Assembly: GCF_034531395.1 (NCBI RefSeq)
Contig: NZ_JARVCO010000002.1
Span: 1-64,000 of the forward strand
Origin: Pontiella agarivorans
GTDB lineage: Bacteria; Verrucomicrobiota; Kiritimatiellia; Kiritimatiellales; Pontiellaceae
Reading direction: 5' to 3'
Length of the DNA: 64,000 nucleotides
Numbering within the stretch: position 1 is the first letter of the stretch; each line of letters starts with the position of its first letter. Positions 1-8,661 of this stretch are shown piece by piece. The position numbers and the translations under genes are program-made. Below the pieces are notes generated by a model. The model did no database searches. It was not told the origin of the DNA and was given only the letters and a program-made list of their open reading frames with translations.

Positions 1-508
1 ACTGTTTGGTCACGGCGTTGTGAATTATACGATCAATGAGGATAAAACCCTGACCATTGACCTTCCTGAAAACGCGCCGAATCCGAACTGTAACGGCTTT
101 AAGATCAGCAATATGAAACTCAGCTGGCAGCCGTTTGGGCACTATCTGATTGCGAATGCCACGCGTATTGATGTGTCGACGTTGAAGAAAACCCACAAGG
201 GCGAACTCAGTGTAAACTTTACTGCGGGGCCGATTAGTCCGGGCAGCATTCTGATCGGAAGCAAGGTGGATGCACAGGGTACGATTACGCTGTTTGACGG
301 GGATAAAAAACTGACGGAAGCGGCGTATTCCGTAAAAGCCGGGCAGAAGGTCGAAGTGGGCAACTTCAAGTTAAAGCTGCCTCATCGCGTAGCAAGCAAA
401 AGCTTCCGCATGGTCCTGACAGGGATCGATAAGGATGCGGTAACGGATCTTGCTGTGGGCATTCAGCGTGATCACACCATTCTTCAACTGGGTGGCGGAT
501 ATTTTTGA
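1..508 (+). CDS. C-terminal part of an alpha-L-fucosidase-like (GH29-type) protein, 5' end outside window
   Basis: The reading frame is open from the first bases of the window to the stop at 506-508, so this is the 3' end of a longer gene; the GTG at 20 is probably not its start. The first ~35 residues (LFGHG..., then LTIDLP and a FKIS ending) look like the last beta strands of GH29 alpha-L-fucosidases, where a 'dgLtI.LP...vfKI' pattern closes the domain. About 125 further residues follow, ending LGGGYF. They are rich in beta-strand-like segments and I do not recognise them; they could be an accessory sandwich domain. The complete GH29 gene at 6981 supports the context. The family call rests on a short stretch and is tentative. 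Confidence 0.5.
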   Translation, partial: LFGHGVVNYTINEDKTLTIDLPENAPNPNCNGFKISNMKLSWQPFGHYLIANATRIDVSTLKKTHKGELSVNFTAGPISPGSILIGSKVDAQGTITLFDGDKKLTEAAYSVKAGQKVEVGNFKLKLPHRVASKSFRMVLTGIDKDAVTDLAVGIQRDHTILQLGGGYF

Positions 509-527
509 CGGGCTGTACTACAATATT

Positions 528-556
528 TCGTAGTCTCTGCTGTGAAAAGACTACGA
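528..556. terminator. Hairpin after the first gene
   Basis: A 9-bp perfect inverted repeat (TCGTAGTCT / AGACTACGA, 11-nt loop) lies 20 bp after the stop codon of the first gene. Only a loose T-rich stretch follows, so a terminator or mRNA-stabilising hairpin is inferred, not certain. Confidence 0.45.
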
Positions 557-636
557 TACCTCTGTTTTGCTTTGGAGGAGGTCTCGTGTTTCACTCTTGG
601 TGTTAGATTCTGAAAATAATGCGAAAGTGAATCGTG

Positions 637-2196
637 ATGAATAAGCAGTGGCTGTTTTTGGTTTTTTTGGGGGTTTGTGCACAGGGAATTGCGGCAAGTA
701 AGCCCAATATTGTCTATATTCTGGCTGATGACATGGGGCCGGGGGATGTGTCCTGTTATAACGCAGAGGGTAAAATTCCGACGCCGCACATCGACCGCAT
801 GGCACGCGAAGGTATGAAGTTTATGGATGCCCATACCGGTTCCAGTGTCTGTACGCCGACGCGTTACGGGATTATCACGGGGCGCTATTGCTGGCGGACC
901 AGGAAGAAGGAGGGCGTGCTGGGGGGGCATTCGAATCCGTTAATTCCGCAAAGCCGCGAAACGGTCGCGTCATTTCTGAAAAAAGAAGACTATGCAACCG
1001 CGATCATTGGCAAATGGCATTTGGGCATGAGTTGGGAAAATGATGCGGCTCCCAATGCCAAGCGGGTAACGGCAAAGAACGTGAAAAACCCAAAAGCGCC
1101 AATTAAAAACGGACCGACGACGCTGGGGTTTGATTATTATTTCGGACTTTCCTCCTCGCTGGATCATGACCCGCATGCCTATGTGGAAAATGATCAGTTG
1201 CTGGGAGAACTGGAACTGGAAACCGGCAAACGTTATGGGCCGGAAATGGTGGCTCGCGGGTTGCCGAGCGGGCATCCGGGCTGGTGCGCAAAAGGATTTA
1301 AAAATGAGATGGTGCTGACGGATCTGGCGCGGAAAACGGACGAGTGGATCACGGCAAATCGCGACCGGCCCTTTTTCGTTTATCTGGCGCTCACCTCTCC
1401 GCATATGCCGATCTGTCCGCGAAAGGAATTTCAGGGAAAAAGCGGGATCGGGAAACATGGCGATTTTGTGATGGAGACCGACTGGGTGGTTGGCGAAGTC
1501 CTGAAAACATTGGATAAACTGAACCTCGCAGAAAATACGCTGGTGATCTTTACCTCTGACAATGGCACCAGCGGAAAGGCCGGAATTCCCAATATGGAAA
1601 AGCTGGGGCATTTTCCCAGCGGAATTTATCGGGGCCAGAAAAAATCTATTTTTGAAGGCGGGCACCGCATGCCGTTTGTTGCCCGTTGGCCGAAAACCAT
1701 TAAACCGGGGACGGAATCGACAGATCTGATCTGCACGACCGATCTGCTGGCTACGCTGGCGGATCTTGCCGGGAAGACGCTGCCGGATGATGTGGGCGAG
1801 GACAGCGTCAGTTTTCTTCCGGCATTGCAGGGAAAACGGATCCCGGGTGCGCAGGAACGATTGGTGGTGCACCATGATTCGGCGGGATATTTTGCGGCTC
1901 GCAAGGGGAAGTGGAAGCTGGTTCTGGATGCTTATAACGGGAAAAAAACGGGGACGATTAAAGGAGCTCCTATCAAAAACGAGTCCCGTACCATGCTTTT
2001 CGATATGAATGCTGATCCTCGTGAAACGGATAATCTGATCCAGCAATATCCGGAGGTGGCCGAGGCGTTGAAGAACGAGCTGGCCGGAATCATTCAGGCC
2101 GGGCGCAGTACGCCCGGCAGCGCCCAGGCGAACGATCCGTTGCGCAAGGGGGAATCCTGGAAACAGCTTGAGTTGCTAGCGGAGTATTTGAAGTAA
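637..2196 (+). CDS. Secreted sulfatase (S1 family), motif CTPTR
   Basis: Predicted exported sulfatase of 519 aa that hydrolyses a sulfate ester on a glycan. The signal peptide is residues 1-20 (hydrophobic core LFLVFLGVCAQGIA). The metal-binding DD (ILADDMG) is near 31. The formylglycine cysteine is C72 in CTPTR, followed by TGRY; GKWHLG follows the core, and FTSDNG supplies the second metal-ligand pair. ATG 637 is preferred over the adjacent GTG 634. It is closely related to the sulfatases at 8662 and 10224, which share the GPGDVS, CTPTRYG and WRT segments and an RxGRSTPG segment near the C-terminus. The next sulfatase starts 21 bp downstream, suggesting co-transcription. The substrate cannot be read from sequence; a fucose sulfate is inferred from the GH29 neighbour. 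Confidence 0.93.
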   Translation: MNKQWLFLVFLGVCAQGIAASKPNIVYILADDMGPGDVSCYNAEGKIPTPHIDRMAREGMKFMDAHTGSSVCTPTRYGIITGRYCWRTRKKEGVLGGHSNPLIPQSRETVASFLKKEDYATAIIGKWHLGMSWENDAAPNAKRVTAKNVKNPKAPIKNGPTTLGFDYYFGLSSSLDHDPHAYVENDQLLGELELETGKRYGPEMVARGLPSGHPGWCAKGFKNEMVLTDLARKTDEWITANRDRPFFVYLALTSPHMPICPRKEFQGKSGIGKHGDFVMETDWVVGEVLKTLDKLNLAENTLVIFTSDNGTSGKAGIPNMEKLGHFPSGIYRGQKKSIFEGGHRMPFVARWPKTIKPGTESTDLICTTDLLATLADLAGKTLPDDVGEDSVSFLPALQGKRIPGAQERLVVHHDSAGYFAARKGKWKLVLDAYNGKKTGTIKGAPIKNESRTMLFDMNADPRETDNLIQQYPEVAEALKNELAGIIQAGRSTPGSAQANDPLRKGESWKQLELLAEYLK

Positions 2197-2217
2197 AAAA
2201 AAGGATGTTTCTGAAGT

Positions 2218-3681
2218 ATGAAATGGATAAAGCTAATCAGCACAACCTTGTTGCTCGCTGGTGCGGTACAGGCGGCAAACAGGCCGAATTTCATCATGAT
2301 GATGTGTGATGATATGGGCTATGGTGATGTTGGTTTTAATGGCCATCCGTATGTCCAGACTCCGCATCTGGATAAATTGGCGGCGGACGGGGCGAATCTG
2401 ACGCATTTTTATTCCATCGGCCCGGTCTGTTCCCCGACACGGGTTTCTTTAGTGACCGGCCGCCATCATTATCGGATGGGCGTTTTCAGTGCCAACCGCG
2501 CGCATCTGCCGAAGGAAGAATACACGATTGCCCGCATGCTGAAGTCGAAGGGATATACCACCGGGCATTTCGGCAAGTGGCATATGGGCACGCTCAGCCG
2601 GGAAATTTCGCCCAAGGGAAAGGGACGTAAACCTGAGCTGAACTATGCCCCGCCGTGGGAGCGTGACTATGATCACTCCTTTGTGACCGAAGTGGCCGTG
2701 AAAACATGGAATCCGACCGAGGGCCGCCAGGCACCGAACAATTTTTATTACGAAGACGGAGTGGTAACCACTGAAAATCTGCGTGGCGGCTCATCACGCA
2801 TCATTATGGATCGCGTAATTCCGTTCATTGATCAGGCTGTCGAAAGCGATACGCCGTTTCTTTCGGTCATTTGGTTCAACGCGCCGCACAAAGATGTGGA
2901 GGCCGGGCCGGATTATCTGAAGCGTTATGAAGGTTTCGGCGGTGCTGCGCATTATTTCGGCTGTATTTCTGAAGTGGATGATCAGGTTGGGCGCCTGCGG
3001 GCCGAGCTGGAACGGCTGGGTGTTGCCGATAATACGGTGATCTTCTTTACCAGCGATAACGGGCCGCTGGGCGGAGTGTTGAAGTCGAAGGAAACCTACG
3101 GCAAAAGCAAAAACCGGCTGACGGGTAATTCAGGCGGGTTCACCGGCGGCAAGCGTGATGCCACAGAAGGCGGTGTGCGTGTTCCGGGGCTGGCCTGCTG
3201 GCCGGGACAGATTGAGCCGGGAAGCGTGATCGATGTTCCGATGTCGGTACTTGACTATCTGCCGACGCTGGCCGGAGCTCTGGAGGTTGAGTTGCCGCAG
3301 GATCGTGTGCTGGACGGTGAAAATGTCCTGCCGATTCTGCGTGGCAAAAAGCAGGTGCACGACAAGTCGATCCCGTTCCGTTATGAAAATGATGCCTGGA
3401 TCGTAAAGGGCAAAATGAAGCTGATGATTCAGTCACCGACGGATCCTTCCAAGGATCGTATGTTTGACCTTTCAACGGATAAAACGGAGGCCGATAACGT
3501 CTTGAAACACTATCCGGAACAGGCAGCCGAAATGCGCAAGGAGCTGCTGGCCTTTCTGGATTCGGCAAAGTACAGCCATGCCGGAAGGGAGTACGGTACG
3601 GATTTCCGGCCGGTGGAGGAGTGGCATGCTTTGGGGATGTTGAGCCGTAAGATGAAAAAGAAAGCGAAGGAAGAGCAATGA
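2218..3681 (+). CDS. Secreted sulfatase (S1 family), motif CSPTR
   Basis: 487 aa with signal peptide (1-20, LLLAGAVQAA). The DD motif is in MMCDDMGYGD. The predicted formylglycine cysteine is C71 in CSPTR, followed by VTGRHHYRMGV; GKWHMG and FFTSDNG are present. The C-terminus is lysine-rich (KMKKKAKEEQ). The gene overlaps the next sulfatase by 4 bp (ATGA at 3678), so translation is probably coupled. It resembles arylsulfatase-A-like S1 enzymes and is not an obvious recent paralogue of any other gene here. The identity of the sulfated sugar is unknown. Confidence 0.93.
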   Translation: MKWIKLISTTLLLAGAVQAANRPNFIMMMCDDMGYGDVGFNGHPYVQTPHLDKLAADGANLTHFYSIGPVCSPTRVSLVTGRHHYRMGVFSANRAHLPKEEYTIARMLKSKGYTTGHFGKWHMGTLSREISPKGKGRKPELNYAPPWERDYDHSFVTEVAVKTWNPTEGRQAPNNFYYEDGVVTTENLRGGSSRIIMDRVIPFIDQAVESDTPFLSVIWFNAPHKDVEAGPDYLKRYEGFGGAAHYFGCISEVDDQVGRLRAELERLGVADNTVIFFTSDNGPLGGVLKSKETYGKSKNRLTGNSGGFTGGKRDATEGGVRVPGLACWPGQIEPGSVIDVPMSVLDYLPTLAGALEVELPQDRVLDGENVLPILRGKKQVHDKSIPFRYENDAWIVKGKMKLMIQSPTDPSKDRMFDLSTDKTEADNVLKHYPEQAAEMRKELLAFLDSAKYSHAGREYGTDFRPVEEWHALGMLSRKMKKKAKEEQ

Positions 3682-5165
3682 ATCTTTTAAAAAAGTATCT
3701 CGTCGGGGCCGTCGTGGGTCTTCTTCCAATCATTGGAAATGCGGAGAGCCGGCCGAATATTATTTTCCTGATGTCGGATGACCAGAGCTTTTATACCCTG
3801 GGCTGCTACGGCAATCCCGATGTGCAGACACCGAATCTGAATCGGCTGGCTGCGGATGGTATGGCATTCGATCGGCACTATGCCACGACAGCGATCTGCA
3901 TGGCCAGCCGCGCCACGGTGATGTCGGGGATGTTCGAATTCAAGACCGGCTGTAACTTTATGCATGGCGATATGATGGAGGATATCTGGAAAAAGTCCTA
4001 TCCGATGCTGCTGAGGGAGGCGGGATACCGCACCGGGTTTGCCGGAAAATTCGGGTTCAGCATCCGGAAAAATCTGAAAAGTAAGGCCATTAAAAATCTC
4101 GATCAGTATTTTGATGTCTGGGCCGGGGGACACGGTCAGACCAGCTATAAGACCGCAGCGAATGAAGGGCTTAAAAAATATGTCAATGAGTATCCTCACT
4201 CCACCTTGGCATATGGCGCATTCGGCCGTGATTTCATTAAGGAATCCGTCGGAGGAGAGCAGCCGTTCTGTCTTTCCATCAGCTTCAAGGCACCGCATCG
4301 GCCGGCAACACCCGATCCGCGGTTTGATGAAATCTATAAAGGGAAAACGTTTACAAAACCCGGCAATTTCGGGCGTGAAAACGGGGCGCATTTTTCCAAA
4401 CAAAGTCAGGCCGATCGGCAGTATGAGCGGTTCCACAGCTGGAACTACGCAACGAAATATGACCAGGTCATGGCGACGTACCATCAGCAGGTATATGCCA
4501 TAGATCAGGCGGTTGGTATGATCCGCGAGGCCCTGCAAGAGACCGGGGCGGATAAGAATACGGTGATTATTTATACAGCTGATAACGGGTATTTCTGCGG
4601 TTCGCATGGATATGCTTCCAAGGTGCTTCCCTATGAGGAGGCTTCGCGCGTTCCCCTGATTATCTTTGACCCGCGTGAGAAAAACAGTGGAAAACAACTT
4701 CGGTCGGGTTCGCTGAGCGGGCTCTGCGATATTGCGCCGACACTGCTGAAACTTGCGGATTTGCCGGTGCCCGATAATATGGATGGCCGCGACCTGATGG
4801 AGCTCTACCGCGATCCGTCCGCAGAAATTCACGATGCGCTGCCGCTGATTAATGTCTGGAATGAACCGGCAACCCATGCGCTTTCCGTAGTGACCAAAGA
4901 TCAGAAATACATTTACTGGGGCTATGCTGGTGACGGCTATGCGGTTACCGAGGAACTTTATCATCTGGGAAAAGACCCGCTGGAGCTGGTGAACCTTGCC
5001 GCCAATCCGGAAAATTCAGATATGCTGAACAGTATGCGGAAAAAATACGACCGTTTCCTGGATCAGTGGAAAGCGGAAGCGGTTTCTTATAACGATTATG
5101 AACGGTTTGGAACCCTCTTCGATCGCAAGGTTGAGTGGAAAGAAAAAGCAAAGTTGCTGGACTAA
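3678..5165 (+). CDS. Secreted S1 sulfatase with atypical active site: CMASR and GKFG
   Basis: 495 aa. The signal peptide is followed by RPNIIFLMSDDQS. The predicted formylglycine cysteine is C74 in CMASR, a C-x-A-x-R variant of the usual C-x-P-x-R. The normally conserved GKWH reads GKFG (AGKFGFSIRK), so the Lys remains but the Trp-His pair is lost. The late metal-ligand motif is intact as TADNG. The first codon overlaps the preceding stop (ATGA). Its C-terminal segment (FLDQWKAEAVSYNDYERF) recurs in the gene fossil at 6770-6979, so a second copy once existed nearby. The gene also carries one copy of the TTCCA-N5-TGGAA palindrome, at 3724, within its signal-peptide region. Whether the altered motif changes specificity or lowers activity is unknown. 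Confidence 0.9.
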   Translation: MNLLKKYLVGAVVGLLPIIGNAESRPNIIFLMSDDQSFYTLGCYGNPDVQTPNLNRLAADGMAFDRHYATTAICMASRATVMSGMFEFKTGCNFMHGDMMEDIWKKSYPMLLREAGYRTGFAGKFGFSIRKNLKSKAIKNLDQYFDVWAGGHGQTSYKTAANEGLKKYVNEYPHSTLAYGAFGRDFIKESVGGEQPFCLSISFKAPHRPATPDPRFDEIYKGKTFTKPGNFGRENGAHFSKQSQADRQYERFHSWNYATKYDQVMATYHQQVYAIDQAVGMIREALQETGADKNTVIIYTADNGYFCGSHGYASKVLPYEEASRVPLIIFDPREKNSGKQLRSGSLSGLCDIAPTLLKLADLPVPDNMDGRDLMELYRDPSAEIHDALPLINVWNEPATHALSVVTKDQKYIYWGYAGDGYAVTEELYHLGKDPLELVNLAANPENSDMLNSMRKKYDRFLDQWKAEAVSYNDYERFGTLFDRKVEWKEKAKLLD

Positions 5166-5190
5166 TCTGCAAAAGGCACGAGGCCGTTTT

Positions 5191-6726
5191 ATGAGCAATA
5201 CGAAATTCATGAAATTTAATATCCTGGCAGGTTTATTTGCGGGAGTCGCGAGTTTGATGGCTCCTGCGTCGCACGCTAAGCGCGCGGTGATGGATAAGCC
5301 GAATTTGCTGATTGTGGTGACCGATGAGCACAGCCTGCGTACGTTGACCATTTACAAAGAGCTGTTGATCGAGCGCGGGCAGCCGGAACGGGCGAATCCG
5401 TGGGGTGTGATTGATGGGTTCTGCACGCCGCATATCGACCGGATCGGGCACGAGGGTGCCGTGTTGACTAGCATGTACGCGAGTGCTCCGTCGTGCGCTC
5501 CTTCCCGCAGTTCTATGTTTACCGGGAACTTTCCGCATACGGCCGGCGTGCCGACAAACGGGAACGGTATTGCTGAGGATTCGCAGACCATCGCGAAGGT
5601 GCTTCGCAAGGTCGGTTATAAAACCGGTTATGCGGGGAAGTGGCATCTGGAAGAAGGCGATCCGCAACCCGGCTGGTCTCCGGCGAAATCTTTTCATGGG
5701 TTTGATGACAACCGTTATATGTTTAACAGTGGTCACTGGAAACAGCTCGGATTCGAAGCCGACGGAACGACGGGGTGTGTGCCGATAAAAAACGGGAAGA
5801 AGGCCGTTCAGTCAGCGACTGAAAAAACGTATACCACCGACTGGCTGACGGATCGGGCGCTGGAATTTATTGAGGAGAATCAGGAAGACCCGTTCCTGTA
5901 TGTTCTGAGTATTCCTGATCCGCATACGCCGGATACCGTGCGGGCACCGTACGATACGATGTATGACCCTGCCGCGTTTCATATGCCGGAGAGCTTTACG
6001 ACTACCGGGATGCGTGACGATTTCTATCCGCATTGGATTCGGACCAAACAGCGGCTCCCTGAAGGAACCACGGCGGAAAGCATGCTGCCAAAAGTCGCGC
6101 AATATCACGGCATGGTGAAGTGCATTGACGATAACGTCGGCCGCATTCTGAGCAAGCTGGAGAGCACGGGGATTCTGGATGATACCATTGTGGTTTTCTC
6201 TGCTGATCACGGTGAAATGTTCGGTGAATTCGGGCATCAAAATAAAGGGGTTCCGTATGAAGGATCGGCCTGCATTCCGTTTGTAATCCGCTATCCGAAG
6301 CGGATCGCCGCGGGAACGGTGGTGGACAAAGCAGCAAATACGGCTGACTGGATGGATACATTTTTATCGCTGATGCAGGTGGGCGCGTCCGACTTTGATC
6401 CGTCCACGACTGAGGGGCGTAATGTCGCGCCGTTGCTGACCGGCGGCGGGGCGGATTTTGAAGATATGACGATTTCCCGGTTTCAAACGTGGGCGGCGGC
6501 GATTACGGATCGGTATAAGCTGATTTTTGATACGAGCAAGACGCAGCCGTGGTTGATTGATCTGGAATTGAATCCGGGGGAGAGTCGGAACTATATCGAC
6601 GATCCGGGCCACCGGGCGGTGGCGGTTAAACTGGCGAAAGAGCTGCTGGCATATGGTCACCGTACTAAAGATGATCTCGTTACGGTGAAGCTGGAGCCCC
6701 AAATTCAGAAGATTATTAAGCGCTGA
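5191..6726 (+). CDS. Secreted sulfatase, choline-sulfatase-like branch, motif CAPSR
   Basis: 511 aa starting at ATG 5191 after an AGG-type ribosome site; the longer open frame upstream overlaps the previous gene and is not needed. A signal peptide (LAGLFAGVASLMAPASHA) precedes PNLLIVVTDEHSLRTL. The usual DD is DE here, as in several choline-sulfatase/heparan-sulfatase-like S1 enzymes. An inserted segment of about 20 residues separates this motif from the TPHIDR stretch. The formylglycine site is C102 in CAPSR; GKWHLE and SADHGEM complete the active site. It is related to the sulfatase at 60212 (TDEH, PSC/PTC before the motif, long insert). The predicted product is extracytoplasmic. Confidence 0.91.
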   Translation: MSNTKFMKFNILAGLFAGVASLMAPASHAKRAVMDKPNLLIVVTDEHSLRTLTIYKELLIERGQPERANPWGVIDGFCTPHIDRIGHEGAVLTSMYASAPSCAPSRSSMFTGNFPHTAGVPTNGNGIAEDSQTIAKVLRKVGYKTGYAGKWHLEEGDPQPGWSPAKSFHGFDDNRYMFNSGHWKQLGFEADGTTGCVPIKNGKKAVQSATEKTYTTDWLTDRALEFIEENQEDPFLYVLSIPDPHTPDTVRAPYDTMYDPAAFHMPESFTTTGMRDDFYPHWIRTKQRLPEGTTAESMLPKVAQYHGMVKCIDDNVGRILSKLESTGILDDTIVVFSADHGEMFGEFGHQNKGVPYEGSACIPFVIRYPKRIAAGTVVDKAANTADWMDTFLSLMQVGASDFDPSTTEGRNVAPLLTGGGADFEDMTISRFQTWAAAITDRYKLIFDTSKTQPWLIDLELNPGESRNYIDDPGHRAVAVKLAKELLAYGHRTKDDLVTVKLEPQIQKIIKR

Positions 6727-6769
6727 TTTTTCCGATGATTCCGCAATGTCGCAGAAAACGAGAAAAGTG

Positions 6770-6979
6770 ATGAATAAGAACGTATGCATCCTGTTGATAC
6801 CAGGATCGGCGGAGCTGTCTGCTGCATCTGAAACGTTGAAGGGCTTTCTGCGCCAGTGGAAAGCGGAGGCGGTTTCGTTTAATGACGATGAGCGCTTCGG
6901 CTCCCTGTTTGATCGTGTGGTTTCCAGGAAAGAAAAGGCCATGTTGCAACAGGTTCCAATCGCTGGAAAGAGGCCCTGA
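6770..6979 (+). pseudogene. Collapsed sulfatase: signal-peptide-like start joined to a sulfatase C-terminus
   Basis: A 69-codon frame starting ATG 6770. Residues 1-20 (MNKNVCILLIPGSAELSA...) could be a signal-peptide start. From about residue 26 it reads FLRQWKAEAVSFNDDERF, then SLFDRV..RKEKAMLQ, which matches the end of the sulfatase at 3678-5165 (FLDQWKAEAVSYNDYERF, then TLFDRK..KEKAKLL) at both protein and DNA level. The whole catalytic domain is missing. The most economical reading is a former sulfatase paralogue with a large internal deletion. It ends 1 bp before the GH29 start, so it may still be co-transcribed. A TTCCA-N5-TGGAA palindrome sits at 6954. It is unlikely to encode a functional enzyme. 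Confidence 0.75.
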
Positions 6980-6980
6980 T

Positions 6981-8546
6981 ATGAAGTCAACGGTTGTTAG
7001 AACGCTTCTGCTTGCGGCATTGCTGAATGTCCCTTCTTTTGCGGAGAAGCAGTATGATGCAGACTGGGCGGATTTGAATCGTCACGAAATCCCGGACTGG
7101 GCGCTGGACGCCAAGTTCGGCATTTATGCGCACTGGGGGCCTTATTCGGTGATCGGTTCATGGGAAGACAATCCGACCGTGCCGCAGGATGGAAACTACT
7201 ACACGGTCGGCTATCGGGGAATTTACAGCCGTAATGCCGACGATCCGCGTCGTGTGGCGTTTGAGAAACGCTATGGTTCTGTGAAGGACGGCAATGGATA
7301 CCGTAAGGTATGCGAGGACTTTACGGCCAGGGAATTTGACCCGGTTCAGTGGGCCGAGCTGGTTTTGGAATCAGGGGCCAAATATGCCGGGACCTGCGCG
7401 GTGCATCACGATGGGTATCTGATGTGGGACAGCGCGATTACGGACCATTGCGCCGGTAAAACCGGTCCGAAACGCGATCTGATAGCCGAGCTCTTCGCTG
7501 AGCTGGAAAAGCGCGATATCAAAACGATTGCTTCATTTCATCATGCTCGAACATATAAATTTTTCAGCGGCTGGCAGAAAAATTTTTCAAAAGGGACGGA
7601 GTATGCCGGGGTGGATCTGCTTCAGCCGGATGCGGGGGATTATTACTGGTTTCTCGGCGAAGAGCAGCAGTTTGCTGAAAAGCGGCTGGCGATCACTGAA
7701 GAGTTTATCAATAAATACCACCCGAGTGTTATCTGGTTCGATGGCGGGGCCAAAGACAACCCGACGGATATTCTGGCCACGTTTTTCAATATGGGCCTGC
7801 GCGAAAATATCGAGACCTGTCTGCATAACAAAGACCGGCAGTTCGGCGATACCATGGGGGTCTATTCCTATGAACGCGGCTATCTCCGCCCGCCGATGCT
7901 GACCCATCCCTGGGAAGACGATGCAACGTCATCGGTGAGCGGCAGCTGGTGCTGGTGGCACGGCTGCACCTATAAGCCGGCCAGTGACTTGATCCTGCGC
8001 CTTTGTCATTTGACCGCCAATAACGGTGGATTGCTGCTTTCGCTGAATCCGCGGGCCGACGGATCGTTTGATCCGGAAATGGTCGAGCAACTCAAAGGCA
8101 TTGGAAAATGGCTGAAACAGAATGGCGAAGCAATACACGGTTCCAGACCCTGGAAAATCCAGGGGGAAGGGCACGTGGATCGTACGGATCTGCGCTACAT
8201 TTGGACGGAAAAAATGCCGCATCGTTATGCCACGCCGGATGTAAGCAGGTTTGATCACACGGATGTGCGCTTTACAACGCAGGGCAATACACTTTACGCC
8301 ATTCAGCTGGGCATTCCGTCAGAGGGAATAACACGTATTAAATCGCTTTCCTTTAAAAACAGGGTGGGTTCCGAAAACCGCATTTCGGCTGTTGAACTGG
8401 TGGGCCACGGTCCGGTGGCGTTCACGCGGACTGATGATGCGCTTGAAGTTGCTTTGCCTAAACAGCTGCCTAACGACATTGCGCTGGTTTTTAAAATTTC
8501 AGTCAAAGGGCAGCTGGAGCGCCTTCTGTATCAGGGAAAACGATAA
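6981..8546 (+). CDS. Alpha-L-fucosidase, GH29
   Basis: 521 aa, exported (signal peptide 1-21, LLLAALLNVPSFA). GH29 enzymes release terminal L-fucose with retention of configuration. Family features visible are WALDAKFGIYAHWGPYS near 40-56, the FDPVQWAELVLESGAKY stretch, HHDGYLMWDS, and IWFDGG with the expected nucleophile Asp at 254. The start is ATG 6981, directly after the fossil; a longer open frame from 6882 overlaps it and looks spurious. The C-terminal part after about 410 fits the usual GH29 beta-sandwich and ends with L.VALP...ALVFKI, comparable with the fragment at the window start. It is flanked by sulfatases, so de-sulfation followed by fucose release is the inferred order of action. 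Confidence 0.93.
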   Translation: MKSTVVRTLLLAALLNVPSFAEKQYDADWADLNRHEIPDWALDAKFGIYAHWGPYSVIGSWEDNPTVPQDGNYYTVGYRGIYSRNADDPRRVAFEKRYGSVKDGNGYRKVCEDFTAREFDPVQWAELVLESGAKYAGTCAVHHDGYLMWDSAITDHCAGKTGPKRDLIAELFAELEKRDIKTIASFHHARTYKFFSGWQKNFSKGTEYAGVDLLQPDAGDYYWFLGEEQQFAEKRLAITEEFINKYHPSVIWFDGGAKDNPTDILATFFNMGLRENIETCLHNKDRQFGDTMGVYSYERGYLRPPMLTHPWEDDATSSVSGSWCWWHGCTYKPASDLILRLCHLTANNGGLLLSLNPRADGSFDPEMVEQLKGIGKWLKQNGEAIHGSRPWKIQGEGHVDRTDLRYIWTEKMPHRYATPDVSRFDHTDVRFTTQGNTLYAIQLGIPSEGITRIKSLSFKNRVGSENRISAVELVGHGPVAFTRTDDALEVALPKQLPNDIALVFKISVKGQLERLLYQGKR

Positions 8547-8661
8547 ACCTGTTTCTGGGGAAGAAGAGAACCGAAAAAATAGAAGTCAGCAACATCCTTT
8601 CGGGGTCAGAACCGGGGATGAACAGAGCTGATCTGTGAATTAAATTCGAAGGTTGAATGTT

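Noticed and set aside
3687-4964. Long minus-strand open frame opposite a sulfatase gene (425 codons)
   Set aside because: It lies wholly antisense to a well-supported sulfatase, has no recognisable domain and no ribosome site; similar antisense frames occur under other genes.
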